From assembly GCA_036787895.1 (NCBI GenBank), contig DAIQOK010000014.1:25901-89900 (forward strand): 64,000 nt of DNA, written 5' to 3'. The stretch comes from UBA7662 sp036787895. Its GTDB lineage: Bacteria > Bacteroidota > Bacteroidia > UBA7662. The position numbers and the translations under genes were made by a program. Under the pieces are notes generated by a model. It saw nothing but the letters and a program-made list of their open reading frames with translations. It made no database searches and had not been told where the DNA came from. This document shows, piece by piece, positions 16,547 to 24,655 of this stretch; the stretch's first letter is position 1, and each line of letters begins with the position of its first letter.

Positions 16547-17365
16547 TTAAGGCGCTAGTTTGTAGACCAGGCTTTTCACATAAGAGGCCCAGTCTTTATC
16601 GGTTTTCGACTTGTCAAAATAGCTATAAGGAATGGGCTTACCCACGTGTATTACAATTTTTTTTCCCTTTTGGGCGAACATTTCATCGGCCAGGTAAAAC
16701 ATCTCCAGGTTGGCCTTCACACCCAGCCATTTCCGCAAACGCGCCAGATTGTAGAAGAAAGCAGAGTTACGGCCTTCGATATAAACCGGGATAACATCTT
16801 TCTTATAGCGGCGTGCCTGACTGATAAAGGTCTTTTTCCATTCCAGATCCGCAATTCCTTCCCTTTGTTTACGTGACACCAAACCTGCCGGAAAAACCAT
16901 CAAAGCCTCCTCACTTTGTAAGGTTTCGTCGAGGGCTTGAACAGCTCCCCTGCCCTGGCTGCCGTGTTTATTAACCGGTACAAATAGCGGCTCCAGGTTT
17001 TTGATATTGGTGAGAATGTCGTTTACCAGAAACTTCATGTCGCTCCGATAAGCGCCTAATTTATGCATTAAAGCTATGGCATCGAGTCCACCCAGTGGGT
17101 GATTGGCCGCGTAAATCACGCCGCCTTTACTTCGGATGTTTTCCGTGCCCCGGAACTCCACCTCCACCCCGAAAACTTCGATAATCTTATGTACAAAAGG
17201 TAAACCTTCTTCGTGGCCATGTTCGGCCATGAAAGCATTTATTTCATCTTCATGAAGGATACGTTTGATGTAACGCAACACAAAAAACGGCAGCCACCGC
17301 AATAAGCCCGGATTTTTCTGCCGGATAACTTCACGTATGTCGATATACTTACTTACTTGCTGCAT
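16547..17365 (-). CDS. PlsC-like O-acyltransferase, GlsA-like
   Basis: A 272-residue glycerolipid-acyltransferase family protein. The catalytic block NHPLGGLDAIAL (about 88-99) gives an His-x5-Asp arrangement as seen in the Bacteroidota lysolipid acyltransferases. A later PAGLVSRKQ segment corresponds to the phosphate/acyl-acceptor loop. Only 9 bp separate it from the N-acyltransferase. It is likely to O-acylate the monoacylated amino acid and finish a glycine- or ornithine-type membrane lipid. It may also act as a general lysophospholipid acyltransferase. Confidence 0.85.
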   Translation of the reverse strand: MQQVSKYIDIREVIRQKNPGLLRWLPFFVLRYIKRILHEDEINAFMAEHGHEEGLPFVHKIIEVFGVEVEFRGTENIRSKGGVIYAANHPLGGLDAIALMHKLGAYRSDMKFLVNDILTNIKNLEPLFVPVNKHGSQGRGAVQALDETLQSEEALMVFPAGLVSRKQREGIADLEWKKTFISQARRYKKDVIPVYIEGRNSAFFYNLARLRKWLGVKANLEMFYLADEMFAQKGKKIVIHVGKPIPYSYFDKSKTDKDWASYVKSLVYKLAP

Positions 17366-17428
17366 GCCTCAAAAATAAAAATTTAGCCGAAATGGCTGAG
17401 GCCGAACTGATATCCGACGTTTGCCGCT

Positions 17429-17803
17429 TTACTTATCTCCCCGATAATCTACTCCCCCAAACGCATACAACATGATGGTGCGCGAATAGCGCATGGACCA
17501 GGGCGAAAGTAGGATAGAAGCAGGAATAATGGTAAAAATATATACCCAGAGGTCTGGGTCGTTTAAGAGTACAAAATCAGCAACGCCTACAACCACCGAT
17601 ATAGCTACACTAAATGCATAACTCACATACATTGCCCCCCAGAAAAAGCCCGGTTCCACTTCGTAATGCAGACCACATTCGTGGCAGTAGCTATGCATTT
17701 GAGTGGCCTTAAGCAGCTTGTAGGCCGGGTATTTGAACATATCTGACTTTCGGCACTGCGGACATTTACAGGCAACCATCGCCTGAAACTGAGAAATAGC
17801 CAT
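17429..17803 (-). CDS. DUF983 family membrane protein
   Basis: 124 residues. Two CxxC pairs (CKCPQC, then CHECG) form a likely zinc or metal knuckle near residues 12-45, followed by YEVEPGFFWGAMYVSYA and two transmembrane helices. DUF983 proteins often sit in cytochrome oxidase clusters and are thought to help assembly, though the role is unproven. It is the last gene of the leftward oxidase operon. Its ATG overlaps the previous stop (TGATG). Confidence 0.85.
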   Translation of the reverse strand: MAISQFQAMVACKCPQCRKSDMFKYPAYKLLKATQMHSYCHECGLHYEVEPGFFWGAMYVSYAFSVAISVVVGVADFVLLNDPDLWVYIFTIIPASILLSPWSMRYSRTIMLYAFGGVDYRGDK

Positions 17804-18045
17804 CAGCGTCGACGAATGCGATAAAGGTACATGCCGCCCACAGTGCCTACCATCACAAATGGCATGGCCAGCAGATACAAAATACCCTTATTGATGCCAT
17901 TACCCACCCGGGTGTCGCCCTCGTCTTTGCGGTTGGCTTCAAGTGAGGTTTTGCACATGGGACACTGGGCTGATGCAGTAGGCAACAATGCGCCGCCTAC
18001 TACCATAGTGAAGGCAAACGAAAGAACAATCAACAGCTTTTTCAT
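17803..18045 (-). CDS. Small oxidase-cluster membrane protein with CPMC motif
   Basis: 80 residues with a signal-like N-terminus (LLIVLSFAFTMVVGGALL, cut near ASA), a CPMC motif directly after it (about residues 28-31), and one C-terminal transmembrane helix ending in a basic YRIRRR tail. The CxxC would face the periplasm. It is placed between DUF420 and DUF983 in the oxidase operon and could bind copper or take part in thiol chemistry during CuA assembly. That role is inferred from position. No named family is recognised. Confidence 0.75.
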   Translation of the reverse strand: MKKLLIVLSFAFTMVVGGALLPTASAQCPMCKTSLEANRKDEGDTRVGNGINKGILYLLAMPFVMVGTVGGMYLYRIRRR

Positions 18046-18046
18046 A

Positions 18047-18571
18047 TCAGAAACTGTAATAAGGCGAAATCATCAGATAAACCACCACACCTGTAAGGGT
18101 AACATAGAGCCAGATGGGCATCGACCAGCGGGTGATACGTTTATGGGCTTCAATTTTTCCGGTGAGTCCACGGTAAAAACTCAGCAAAACCATGGGTAAA
18201 ACAGCAGCGGCCAAAATAATGTGGCTAATCAGGATAAACAGATAAACAGGTCGTATCGGATTGTCGGCCGGAAAGCGGGTTTCAACCCCGTAAGCATGAA
18301 AAATGATGTAAGAAACCAGGAAAATGCAGCTCAGGAAAAATGCCGACAAATTTAAGCGTTTGTGCCAGTTGATCTGTTTGCGTTTAATCATCACAAAGGA
18401 GGCGATTAATAAAACAGAACAAAGTCCATTGATTACCGCATTCAACTTAGGTAGAAGTGGAATCCAGCTGGGTGGGTTTTCCACCCGGGGCAAATAGAAC
18501 AAGATCACCACTGCAATCATTACAACGGCGCTAACCACATATATCGTCCGGAGTGCTATACTTTCTTTCAT
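18047..18571 (-). CDS. DUF420 family membrane protein
   Basis: 174 residues with four to five transmembrane helices. Conserved His residues typical of the family lie in HKRLNLSAFFLSC and SHIILAAAVLPM, and HKRITRWSMPIWLY follows near the C-terminus. DUF420 (CtaM-like) proteins are commonly found in caa3/ba3 oxidase operons and are implicated in oxidase maturation. The gene lies 14 bp from the Sco-like gene. Confidence 0.88.
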   Translation of the reverse strand: MKESIALRTIYVVSAVVMIAVVILFYLPRVENPPSWIPLLPKLNAVINGLCSVLLIASFVMIKRKQINWHKRLNLSAFFLSCIFLVSYIIFHAYGVETRFPADNPIRPVYLFILISHIILAAAVLPMVLLSFYRGLTGKIEAHKRITRWSMPIWLYVTLTGVVVYLMISPYYSF

Positions 18572-18585
18572 GATAATTGAACGCT

Positions 18586-19215
18586 TTAACGGCGTTTTGG
18601 TTCGGTGTTGGCGTATTCTACAATTAATGTCCGAATATCTTCCATCAGTTTATCCGTTTCGGTGCGGATAACGGTGCGGTAGATACCTCGAACCCGGAGT
18701 TTGTGGTCGACCAAAAAACTAAGCTCCTCCAGTCGTGTTCCCTTTTTAAGCATTAACCACTCGGGTTCGTAAGTGAATATTTTGTCCTGCAGCAAGGCAG
18801 GCACCGGGCTATACGCCCGCTCCAGTTCAATCTTACGGGGGTAAATGGTTTTAAACCGGGAAGCGCTGCTATCTTCCACCTCGCTCACATTCACCAACCA
18901 GATTAGCGGATTGTCTTTGAACACATCTTCCACCCGTGCCAGTTGTTTGTAACGTATGCGGTTGTTGATTACATCCTTATTCGGGAAAAAGCTGAGTACC
19001 ATGACCTTGTTCTGTTGATTGGTCAGCAAACCTTCGAGCGGATGGAGCTGGTAATAAACCGTATCAACCTTGCCGCCTTTTACAAAGGAAAAAGCTTCCT
19101 TAGGTCCGAAGACAGGAAGCCTTTTGTAGTTGTTTTGTGCGAAAGTAACATAAAAGACGTAAGCCAGTGCGGGCAATGCCAGCAGCAGAAACAGCAGTCC
19201 GTATTGTTTTTTCAC
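18586..19215 (-). CDS. Sco1/SenC-like protein lacking cysteines
   Basis: 209 residues with one N-terminal anchor helix (about 5-25) and a thioredoxin-like body. The part that should hold the Sco copper motif CxxxC reads VMVLSFFPNKDVINNR, and the whole protein contains no cysteine. The C-terminal LVDHKLRVRGIYRT strand still resembles the LVDxxGxIRGxY strand of Sco proteins. Its place in the oxidase operon supports an assembly role, but copper delivery by the usual dithiol is impossible. It may bind through other residues or act as a scaffold. Family assignment is by fold pattern and position. Confidence 0.65.
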   Translation of the reverse strand: MKKQYGLLFLLLALPALAYVFYVTFAQNNYKRLPVFGPKEAFSFVKGGKVDTVYYQLHPLEGLLTNQQNKVMVLSFFPNKDVINNRIRYKQLARVEDVFKDNPLIWLVNVSEVEDSSASRFKTIYPRKIELERAYSPVPALLQDKIFTYEPEWLMLKKGTRLEELSFLVDHKLRVRGIYRTVIRTETDKLMEDIRTLIVEYANTEPKRR

Positions 19216-19220
19216 TGTTT

Positions 19221-19532
19221 TTAGCGGAGATCAAACCAATAGGCACTTTCATTCATCAGGGCAGCGATGACGCCCAGGATAAAGATGGTAGGTACCAATA
19301 TGGAATAAATCAGGTTGATGCGCTCAAATTTGAGGTGCATGAAATAAGCTACGATATAAAATGCCTTCAAAATGGTGAGGGCAACGTAGATGAAGTTTTT
19401 GATGGGCTTGGCCATAAAAGCTTCGGGTATGGCGAGGGCAATGATAAACTCTACTGCGGTGATGGCCAACAGCACCCAAAATACGCGCCAGATTTCTTTT
19501 GGCGCCATGGCAGATCCGTGTTCTTGCGACAT
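19221..19532 (-). CDS. Cytochrome c oxidase subunit IV-like (prokaryotic COX4)
   Basis: 103 residues with three transmembrane helices. The sequence IWRVFWVLLAITAVEFIIA and the YFMHLKFER motif at the end of helix two are typical of the prokaryotic small oxidase subunit IV. I start it at ATG 19532 (MSQEHGS). The longer frame to 19610 overlaps the upstream subunit III gene and has no family match. It lies 20 bp downstream of the subunit III gene. Confidence 0.85.
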   Translation of the reverse strand: MSQEHGSAMAPKEIWRVFWVLLAITAVEFIIALAIPEAFMAKPIKNFIYVALTILKAFYIVAYFMHLKFERINLIYSILVPTIFILGVIAALMNESAYWFDLR

Positions 19533-19552
19533 GATGTGTGTATTTGCTAAGG

Positions 19553-20227
19553 TCAGATAAGGTAGAAGAAGGTGAAGACGAAGACCCAGACCAGGTCGAC
19601 AAAGTGCCAATACAGGCCCACTTTTTCAATCATCTCATAAGTGCCCCGGCGTTCAAAAACTCCTTTGGCGTTCATGATGGTGATGATGATATTGATGATT
19701 ACTCCTGAAAAAACGTGGAAACCATGGAAGCCGGTTATGGTAAAAAACAGATTGGTGAAATTCACCATACCTGCTGTGCCATCGGCATTTACAAAGGGGT
19801 TAGAACCCCACCAGGCGCCATCGTGATGGAGGTGCGTCCATTCCCAGGCCTGACAGCCGAGGAACAAAAATCCGCCGATGATGGTCCATATCATCCATTT
19901 GGTGACTTCTTTTTTCGCGCCGCGGTGACCGGCTTCTACCGCCAATACCATGGTTACACTACTCATGATGAGGATAAACGTCATGATACCTACAAAGACC
20001 AGGGGGAACTTTCCGTGGATAAAAGGAACCGCTGCGAAAACATCATCGGGTACAGGCCAGCTGGGAGCGCTGAAACGAAGTGCCGCATAAGCGAGCAGCA
20101 GGGCCGAGAAAGTAAATGCATCTGACAGGAGGAAAAACCACATCATCAGTTTGCCGTAGCTGGCACCGTAGGGTTCAGTACCACCGCCCCACATTTCTTT
20201 TTTACTGGTAATTGCTGTTGAAGCCAT
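19553..20227 (-). CDS. Cytochrome c oxidase subunit III
   Basis: 224 residues with about five to six transmembrane helices. Subunit III marks are the GKLMMWFFLLSDAFTFSALL helix, the CQAWEW segment, TGFHGFHVFSGVI and the C-terminal YWHFVDLVWVFVF helix. It stabilises the oxidase core and its proton supply in the inner membrane. A second, shorter subunit III paralogue lies immediately upstream, a pattern seen in Bacteroidota oxidase clusters. Confidence 0.93.
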   Translation of the reverse strand: MASTAITSKKEMWGGGTEPYGASYGKLMMWFFLLSDAFTFSALLLAYAALRFSAPSWPVPDDVFAAVPFIHGKFPLVFVGIMTFILIMSSVTMVLAVEAGHRGAKKEVTKWMIWTIIGGFLFLGCQAWEWTHLHHDGAWWGSNPFVNADGTAGMVNFTNLFFTITGFHGFHVFSGVIINIIITIMNAKGVFERRGTYEMIEKVGLYWHFVDLVWVFVFTFFYLI

Positions 20228-20252
20228 GTTCGGTTAGGGTATTAGCTTTGGT

Positions 20253-20837
20253 TTAATTCATAAAATAAAAGAATCCGTACAGATAAATCCAAAGAATTCC
20301 AAGGAAATGCCAGAAGAGTGTCACCAACTTCATTCCTAAGAGCTTTTTGCTATGCACCTGAAAACGGAAAGCTTGCGCAAATATAACGATTAGGGCAATA
20401 ATAGCACTAACTACGTGCAAGGCGTGGATAAAGGTAATCACATATAAAAATCCCACGGATGGATTACCATTCAGAAAGAGGCCGATATTCACCAACTGAC
20501 TGTAAGCCAGCAACTGAGCACCCACAAATCCAAGACCCAGTGCGAGGGTAAGTGCCATTCCGATTTTCACTTTACCCAGCTCATTTTTTTTTGCCTGTGT
20601 AAAACTCCATTGTAAAACGATACTCGAAAGCACCACCAGTGCCGTGGACAGCATAAATGCGGAAGGCAAGGCAAACTGCAACCAATTACCGTCGCCTTTG
20701 CGGACAATATAACCGCTGGTGAAACCGGCAAAAATCATGAATACACTTACCATAAAGGCCCACATCAGGAATTCTATGGGTTCAACTGCAAATTTGCGTC
20801 TTTCGGCACGCTTAGGACCAGCCATTTCTGCCATCAT
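20253..20837 (-). CDS. Cytochrome c oxidase subunit III-like protein
   Basis: 194 residues with five transmembrane helices, the short subunit III type. The PIEFLMWAFMVSVFMIFAG helix, ITFIHALHVVSA (counterpart of GFHGFHV) and the final TLFWHFLGILWIYLYGFF helix identify the family. It lies 3 bp after ctaB in the operon. It may form part of the same oxidase complex together with the longer subunit III, or may replace its N-terminal half. Confidence 0.9.
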   Translation of the reverse strand: MMAEMAGPKRAERRKFAVEPIEFLMWAFMVSVFMIFAGFTSGYIVRKGDGNWLQFALPSAFMLSTALVVLSSIVLQWSFTQAKKNELGKVKIGMALTLALGLGFVGAQLLAYSQLVNIGLFLNGNPSVGFLYVITFIHALHVVSAIIALIVIFAQAFRFQVHSKKLLGMKLVTLFWHFLGILWIYLYGFFYFMN

Positions 20838-20840
20838 AGT

Positions 20841-21740
20841 TTATATTTTATCGATCAGATAAATCAGTTGTACAATAGGTAAATAAACAAAAGAACCGAA
20901 CATCAGTTTACGGGCATCCGATTTATCGAGGCTGCGGTATAATTTCCAGGCTTGCGCGAGAAACAAAAGGCTGGCAATCAGACAAACCACCGCTGCCCAC
21001 CAGCCGGCAAAGCCGTAATAAACAGGTGCAAGACTGATAGGAATCAGTGTTGCCGTATACCACAAAATCTGAAAAGCGTTTTTCCGACCGGGTTCACCGG
21101 CATTGGGTAGTAGTCGGAAGCCAGCTTTGCCATAATCATCATGCAAAATCCAGGCGATGGCCCAGAAATGCGGAAATTGCCAGATGAACTGTACTAAAAA
21201 TAATAGCCCTGCCTCCAGATTCAGATGACCGTTAAATGCCGCATAGCCAATAAGAATGGGCAAGGCTCCCGGAAACGCTCCCACAAACACCGCGAACGGA
21301 CTGTGTTTTTTCATGGGGGTATATACAAAGGCATAACTCAGCAACGACATCAACCCCAGCGCCGCGCTCAGCTTATTGGTGAATATGCCTATGATGATTA
21401 CACCCGCCACCCCCATCAATAATGCCAGCAAAGCCGCCTCCCAAACCGACATACGGCCTGTAGCCACCGGCCGGTTAGCAGTACGTGCCATCAGTTGGTC
21501 ACTTTCCTTTTCGATGATTTGATTGATTCCATTAGATGCACCCACGATGAGAAAACCACCGAGCAGCAGCCATAAAAACTGGATCACATCAAAAGCACTA
21601 CCCGCTGCAATGGCGTAACCAATACCCGAGCTGAAAACCACCAAGGATGCCAGGCGAATTTTCAGGAATTGGGCATAATCACGTATTTTCTGCATGGACA
21701 GTGAACTTCTTTTCGTAAGCGGCAGTGCGTTTGGCAGCAT
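20841..21740 (-). CDS. ctaB: Protoheme IX farnesyltransferase (heme O synthase)
   Basis: A 299-residue polytopic prenyltransferase of the UbiA family that adds farnesyl to heme B to make heme O. The first Asp motif is represented by NGINQIIEKESDQLMART, and the second region by LHDDYGKAGFRLLPN. About eight to nine hydrophobic helices are seen. The start at 21740 is 3 bp from the previous stop. Met at 21695 (MQKIRDYAQFLK) is a reasonable alternative. Its neighbours ctaA and the oxidase subunits show that heme A is made for this oxidase. Confidence 0.95.
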   Translation of the reverse strand: MLPNALPLTKRSSLSMQKIRDYAQFLKIRLASLVVFSSGIGYAIAAGSAFDVIQFLWLLLGGFLIVGASNGINQIIEKESDQLMARTANRPVATGRMSVWEAALLALLMGVAGVIIIGIFTNKLSAALGLMSLLSYAFVYTPMKKHSPFAVFVGAFPGALPILIGYAAFNGHLNLEAGLLFLVQFIWQFPHFWAIAWILHDDYGKAGFRLLPNAGEPGRKNAFQILWYTATLIPISLAPVYYGFAGWWAAVVCLIASLLFLAQAWKLYRSLDKSDARKLMFGSFVYLPIVQLIYLIDKI

Positions 21741-21743
21741 GGC

Positions 21744-22733
21744 TTAGTGTTGGGTATGCGGACGTTGATGACGGTAAAACGCTATCCATAACCAAAATAA
21801 AACACCAAAAGCAGCAGAACTGAATACAATATGCAATGCCTGCGGCACAGCTGGTAAAGCAAACTGATTCAGCGCTACCCCAGTGAACACTTGGGCGCCG
21901 GTCAAAAGCAGTGCAAAAATACCATACTTATTCAGCTTTTGTGCAGCAAATACAGTATTTACACGATAAGTGAGATAAACCACCGCAGCAGTGGTTACCA
22001 TCGAAAAAACTTTGTGCAAGGCAAATCCGGAACCTAAAGCTCTGAGCCATTCCTGTTTGCCTGCACCTGGTATGGTCTTGGCCGCAGTATCGATGGCTTC
22101 GCGTACTTGCGTACCAAGAATAATCTGTATCAGTAGTAACAAACCGACGCCTAATAGCAATCGCTCAAACCTTTTGAGGACTGGCTTTTCAGCGGTCAGA
22201 TATTGGGGATGACTGTAAGCCCGGGCTGCCAACAATACAGCGGCTATGATCAGGGCTAATACCAAATGTAGGGTAATAATGCCCTGGTGCAGATTGGTCA
22301 TCACCACAAAGGCGCCTACCCCACCCTGAATGAGCACCAATACCAAACCGACCAACGCCAATTGCCAGACAATTGGGTTCGACCTTTTAAAGGCCCGATA
22401 AGCAAAAACAAGGTGTAGAATAATAAAAAAGCCGGTTAACACCCCAAATAGCCTGTTCAGATATTCTGTCCAGGTTTTAATGGCATTAAAAGTAGTATCG
22501 GCATACCCCCGGTCATGGTAAATCTGCCGATAATTGTCAGGCAATTCCGATACATCCGTTGGAGGCACCCACTGGCCGAAACATTTCGGCCAATCGGGGC
22601 ATCCCATGCCAGCCCCCGAACTTCTTACAATACCACCAATTGCTATCAATAAAAAAACCACCACGATAGTGGCAAAGCTGAACTTTTGGTACAACTGTGC
22701 ACGACCGTGGTGGTTCGGGGAAATACCGCTCAT
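21744..22733 (-). CDS. ctaA: Heme A synthase (COX15/CtaA)
   Basis: A 329-residue eight-helix membrane protein that oxidises heme O to heme A. Family marks are GIVRSSGAGMGCPDWPKCFGQWVPP-type N-terminal residues (Cys pair in GCPDWPKCFG), the ELNRLFG-like EYLNRLFG segment, the His-containing HLVLALIIAAVL helix, and the late HIVFSSAAFGVLFWLW helix. It lies directly between cox1 and ctaB. Confidence 0.95.
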   Translation of the reverse strand: MSGISPNHHGRAQLYQKFSFATIVVVFLLIAIGGIVRSSGAGMGCPDWPKCFGQWVPPTDVSELPDNYRQIYHDRGYADTTFNAIKTWTEYLNRLFGVLTGFFIILHLVFAYRAFKRSNPIVWQLALVGLVLVLIQGGVGAFVVMTNLHQGIITLHLVLALIIAAVLLAARAYSHPQYLTAEKPVLKRFERLLLGVGLLLLIQIILGTQVREAIDTAAKTIPGAGKQEWLRALGSGFALHKVFSMVTTAAVVYLTYRVNTVFAAQKLNKYGIFALLLTGAQVFTGVALNQFALPAVPQALHIVFSSAAFGVLFWLWIAFYRHQRPHTQH

Positions 22734-22747
22734 GGATAAAGCGGCTA

Positions 22748-24634
22748 TTAAGCTTTTCTTATGCCGAATAGATTGATAAAACGGCTGAAGAGCACTTTAT
22801 CAGCCACTGTAGTTTCGGCTGGTGAAGTGGCACGCTCAGGTGCTGGTTTAACTTTGCCCTGACGCAATTCTTCTGGCAAATCATCATCTTTTACAGTTTG
22901 CATGATGAAATCTTCTGGCGCACCAGGCACACTGTAATCGTACGGCCAGCGGTGTACATGAGGAATATTACCGGGCCAGTTGCCGTGAATGCGCTCTTCA
23001 ATAGGAGCTGTCCATTCCAAGGTATTCGACCGCCAAGGGTTTTGAGGTGATTTTTTACCGCGTTTGATGCTGTAATAGAAATTCCAGATGAAAATCAACT
23101 GTGCTGCAGTTCCAAGTATGGCTGAGATAGAGATGAACTTATTCAAATCACCCCATTCACCCATCCATTCAAAACCGGTGAAATTGTAGTAACGACGTGG
23201 CACACCATCCAGACCCATAAAGTGCATAGGGAAGAATACCATATACACAGCTGCAAAAGTCAACCAGAAGTGGAGATACCCCAACTTTTCGTTCATCAGG
23301 GTACCGAACATACGGGGATACCAGTGGTAAACGCCAGCGAGCATACCAAACATTGCCGCCGAACCCATCACTAGGTGGAAGTGAGCCACTACAAAATAGG
23401 TATCGTGCAAGTTGATGTCGAGGGCAGCATTGCCGAGATAGAGACCAGTCAAACCACCGGAAATGAAGAGGGAAACGAGACCAATGGCGAACAACATGCC
23501 CGGTGTAAAGCGGATATTGCCACGCCACAGGGTGGCCAGGTAGTTAAACGTCTTCACGGCCGAAGGCACAGCAATGATGAGGGTCAAAATCATAAATACA
23601 TTGCCGAGGAATGGGTTCATACCAGTGATGAACATGTGGTGACCCCATACCACGAAAGAGAGTACCGAGATACCAATCAACGAACCAATCATGGCACGGT
23701 AGCCGAAAATTGGCTTACGGGCATTGGTTGCGATTACTTCGGAGGTAATACCCAATGCTGGCATCAATACGATGTATACTTCAGGGTGACCGAGGAACCA
23801 GAACAGGTGCTGGAACAAAATCGGGCTACCACCATTACGGTTCAAGACCTCACCAGCAATAAAAATATCGCTCAAATAGAAACTGGTGCCGAAAGAGCGG
23901 TCGAAAATCAATAAAACAGCTGCTGCGAGCAATACCGGGAACGACAATACGCCCAAAATGGAAGTTGTCAGGAACGACCAGATGGTCAGCGGCAAACGGG
24001 TCATTTTCATACCCGGTGTACGCATATTCAAAATGGTAGTTATGTAGTTCAACGAGCCCATCAAAGACGAGGCGATGAAGAGCGTCATCGAAATCAACCA
24101 AAGCGTCATACCTAGACCGGAGCCTGGAATGGCTTGTGGCAAGGCACTTAATGGCGGATAAATCGTCCAACCGGCAGAAGCTGGTCCGCTTTCAACGAAA
24201 AGAGAAATCAACATAATCACCGACGAACAGAAAAACAACCAATAGCTGACCATGTTCAGGAAAGGTGACGCCATATCACGGGCACCAATCTGCAAGGGTA
24301 TCAACAGATTCGAAAATGTGCCACTCAAGCCGGCAGTAAGTACAAAAAATACCATCAGGGTTCCGTGCAAAGTCACTAGAGCCAGGTAGAAATTCGGATC
24401 CAAACGACCGCCTTTACCCCAGTCGCCCAATAGGGTTTCCAACCAAGGGAAGGTATTTTCCGGCCAGCCAAGTTGTAAACGGAACAACAAAGAAAGCAGG
24501 GCTGCGATGAAAGCCATGATCATACCGGTTATCAGGTATTGTTTGGCAATCATCTTGTGATCCATCGAGAAGATATACTTCGAAATGAAGGTCTCCTTGT
24601 GGTGTTCGTGGTGATGTTCTGCGGTGTGCGCCAT
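22748..24634 (-). CDS. ctaD: Cytochrome c oxidase subunit I
   Basis: A 628-residue heme-copper oxidase catalytic subunit, type A. The heme a His is in VTLHGTLMVFF. The CuB His and cross-linked Tyr are in GHPEVYIVLMP, and the other CuB ligands are in VWGHHMF. The heme a and a3 ligands are in HDTYFVVAHFHLVMG. About twelve helices are followed by a cytosolic C-terminal tail of roughly 90 residues. It reduces O2 to water and pumps protons. The gene follows cox2 by 21 bp. Confidence 0.97.
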   Translation of the reverse strand: MAHTAEHHHEHHKETFISKYIFSMDHKMIAKQYLITGMIMAFIAALLSLLFRLQLGWPENTFPWLETLLGDWGKGGRLDPNFYLALVTLHGTLMVFFVLTAGLSGTFSNLLIPLQIGARDMASPFLNMVSYWLFFCSSVIMLISLFVESGPASAGWTIYPPLSALPQAIPGSGLGMTLWLISMTLFIASSLMGSLNYITTILNMRTPGMKMTRLPLTIWSFLTTSILGVLSFPVLLAAAVLLIFDRSFGTSFYLSDIFIAGEVLNRNGGSPILFQHLFWFLGHPEVYIVLMPALGITSEVIATNARKPIFGYRAMIGSLIGISVLSFVVWGHHMFITGMNPFLGNVFMILTLIIAVPSAVKTFNYLATLWRGNIRFTPGMLFAIGLVSLFISGGLTGLYLGNAALDINLHDTYFVVAHFHLVMGSAAMFGMLAGVYHWYPRMFGTLMNEKLGYLHFWLTFAAVYMVFFPMHFMGLDGVPRRYYNFTGFEWMGEWGDLNKFISISAILGTAAQLIFIWNFYYSIKRGKKSPQNPWRSNTLEWTAPIEERIHGNWPGNIPHVHRWPYDYSVPGAPEDFIMQTVKDDDLPEELRQGKVKPAPERATSPAETTVADKVLFSRFINLFGIRKA

Positions 24635-24655
24635 AGCTGTATATGCCTTTATTGC

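Noticed and set aside
17366..17377. TATTTTTG box on the minus strand, 5 bp before the GlsA-like ATG
   Set aside because: It matches TAnnTTTG but has no TTG partner, and AT-rich gaps yield such matches by chance. I did not list it as a promoter.
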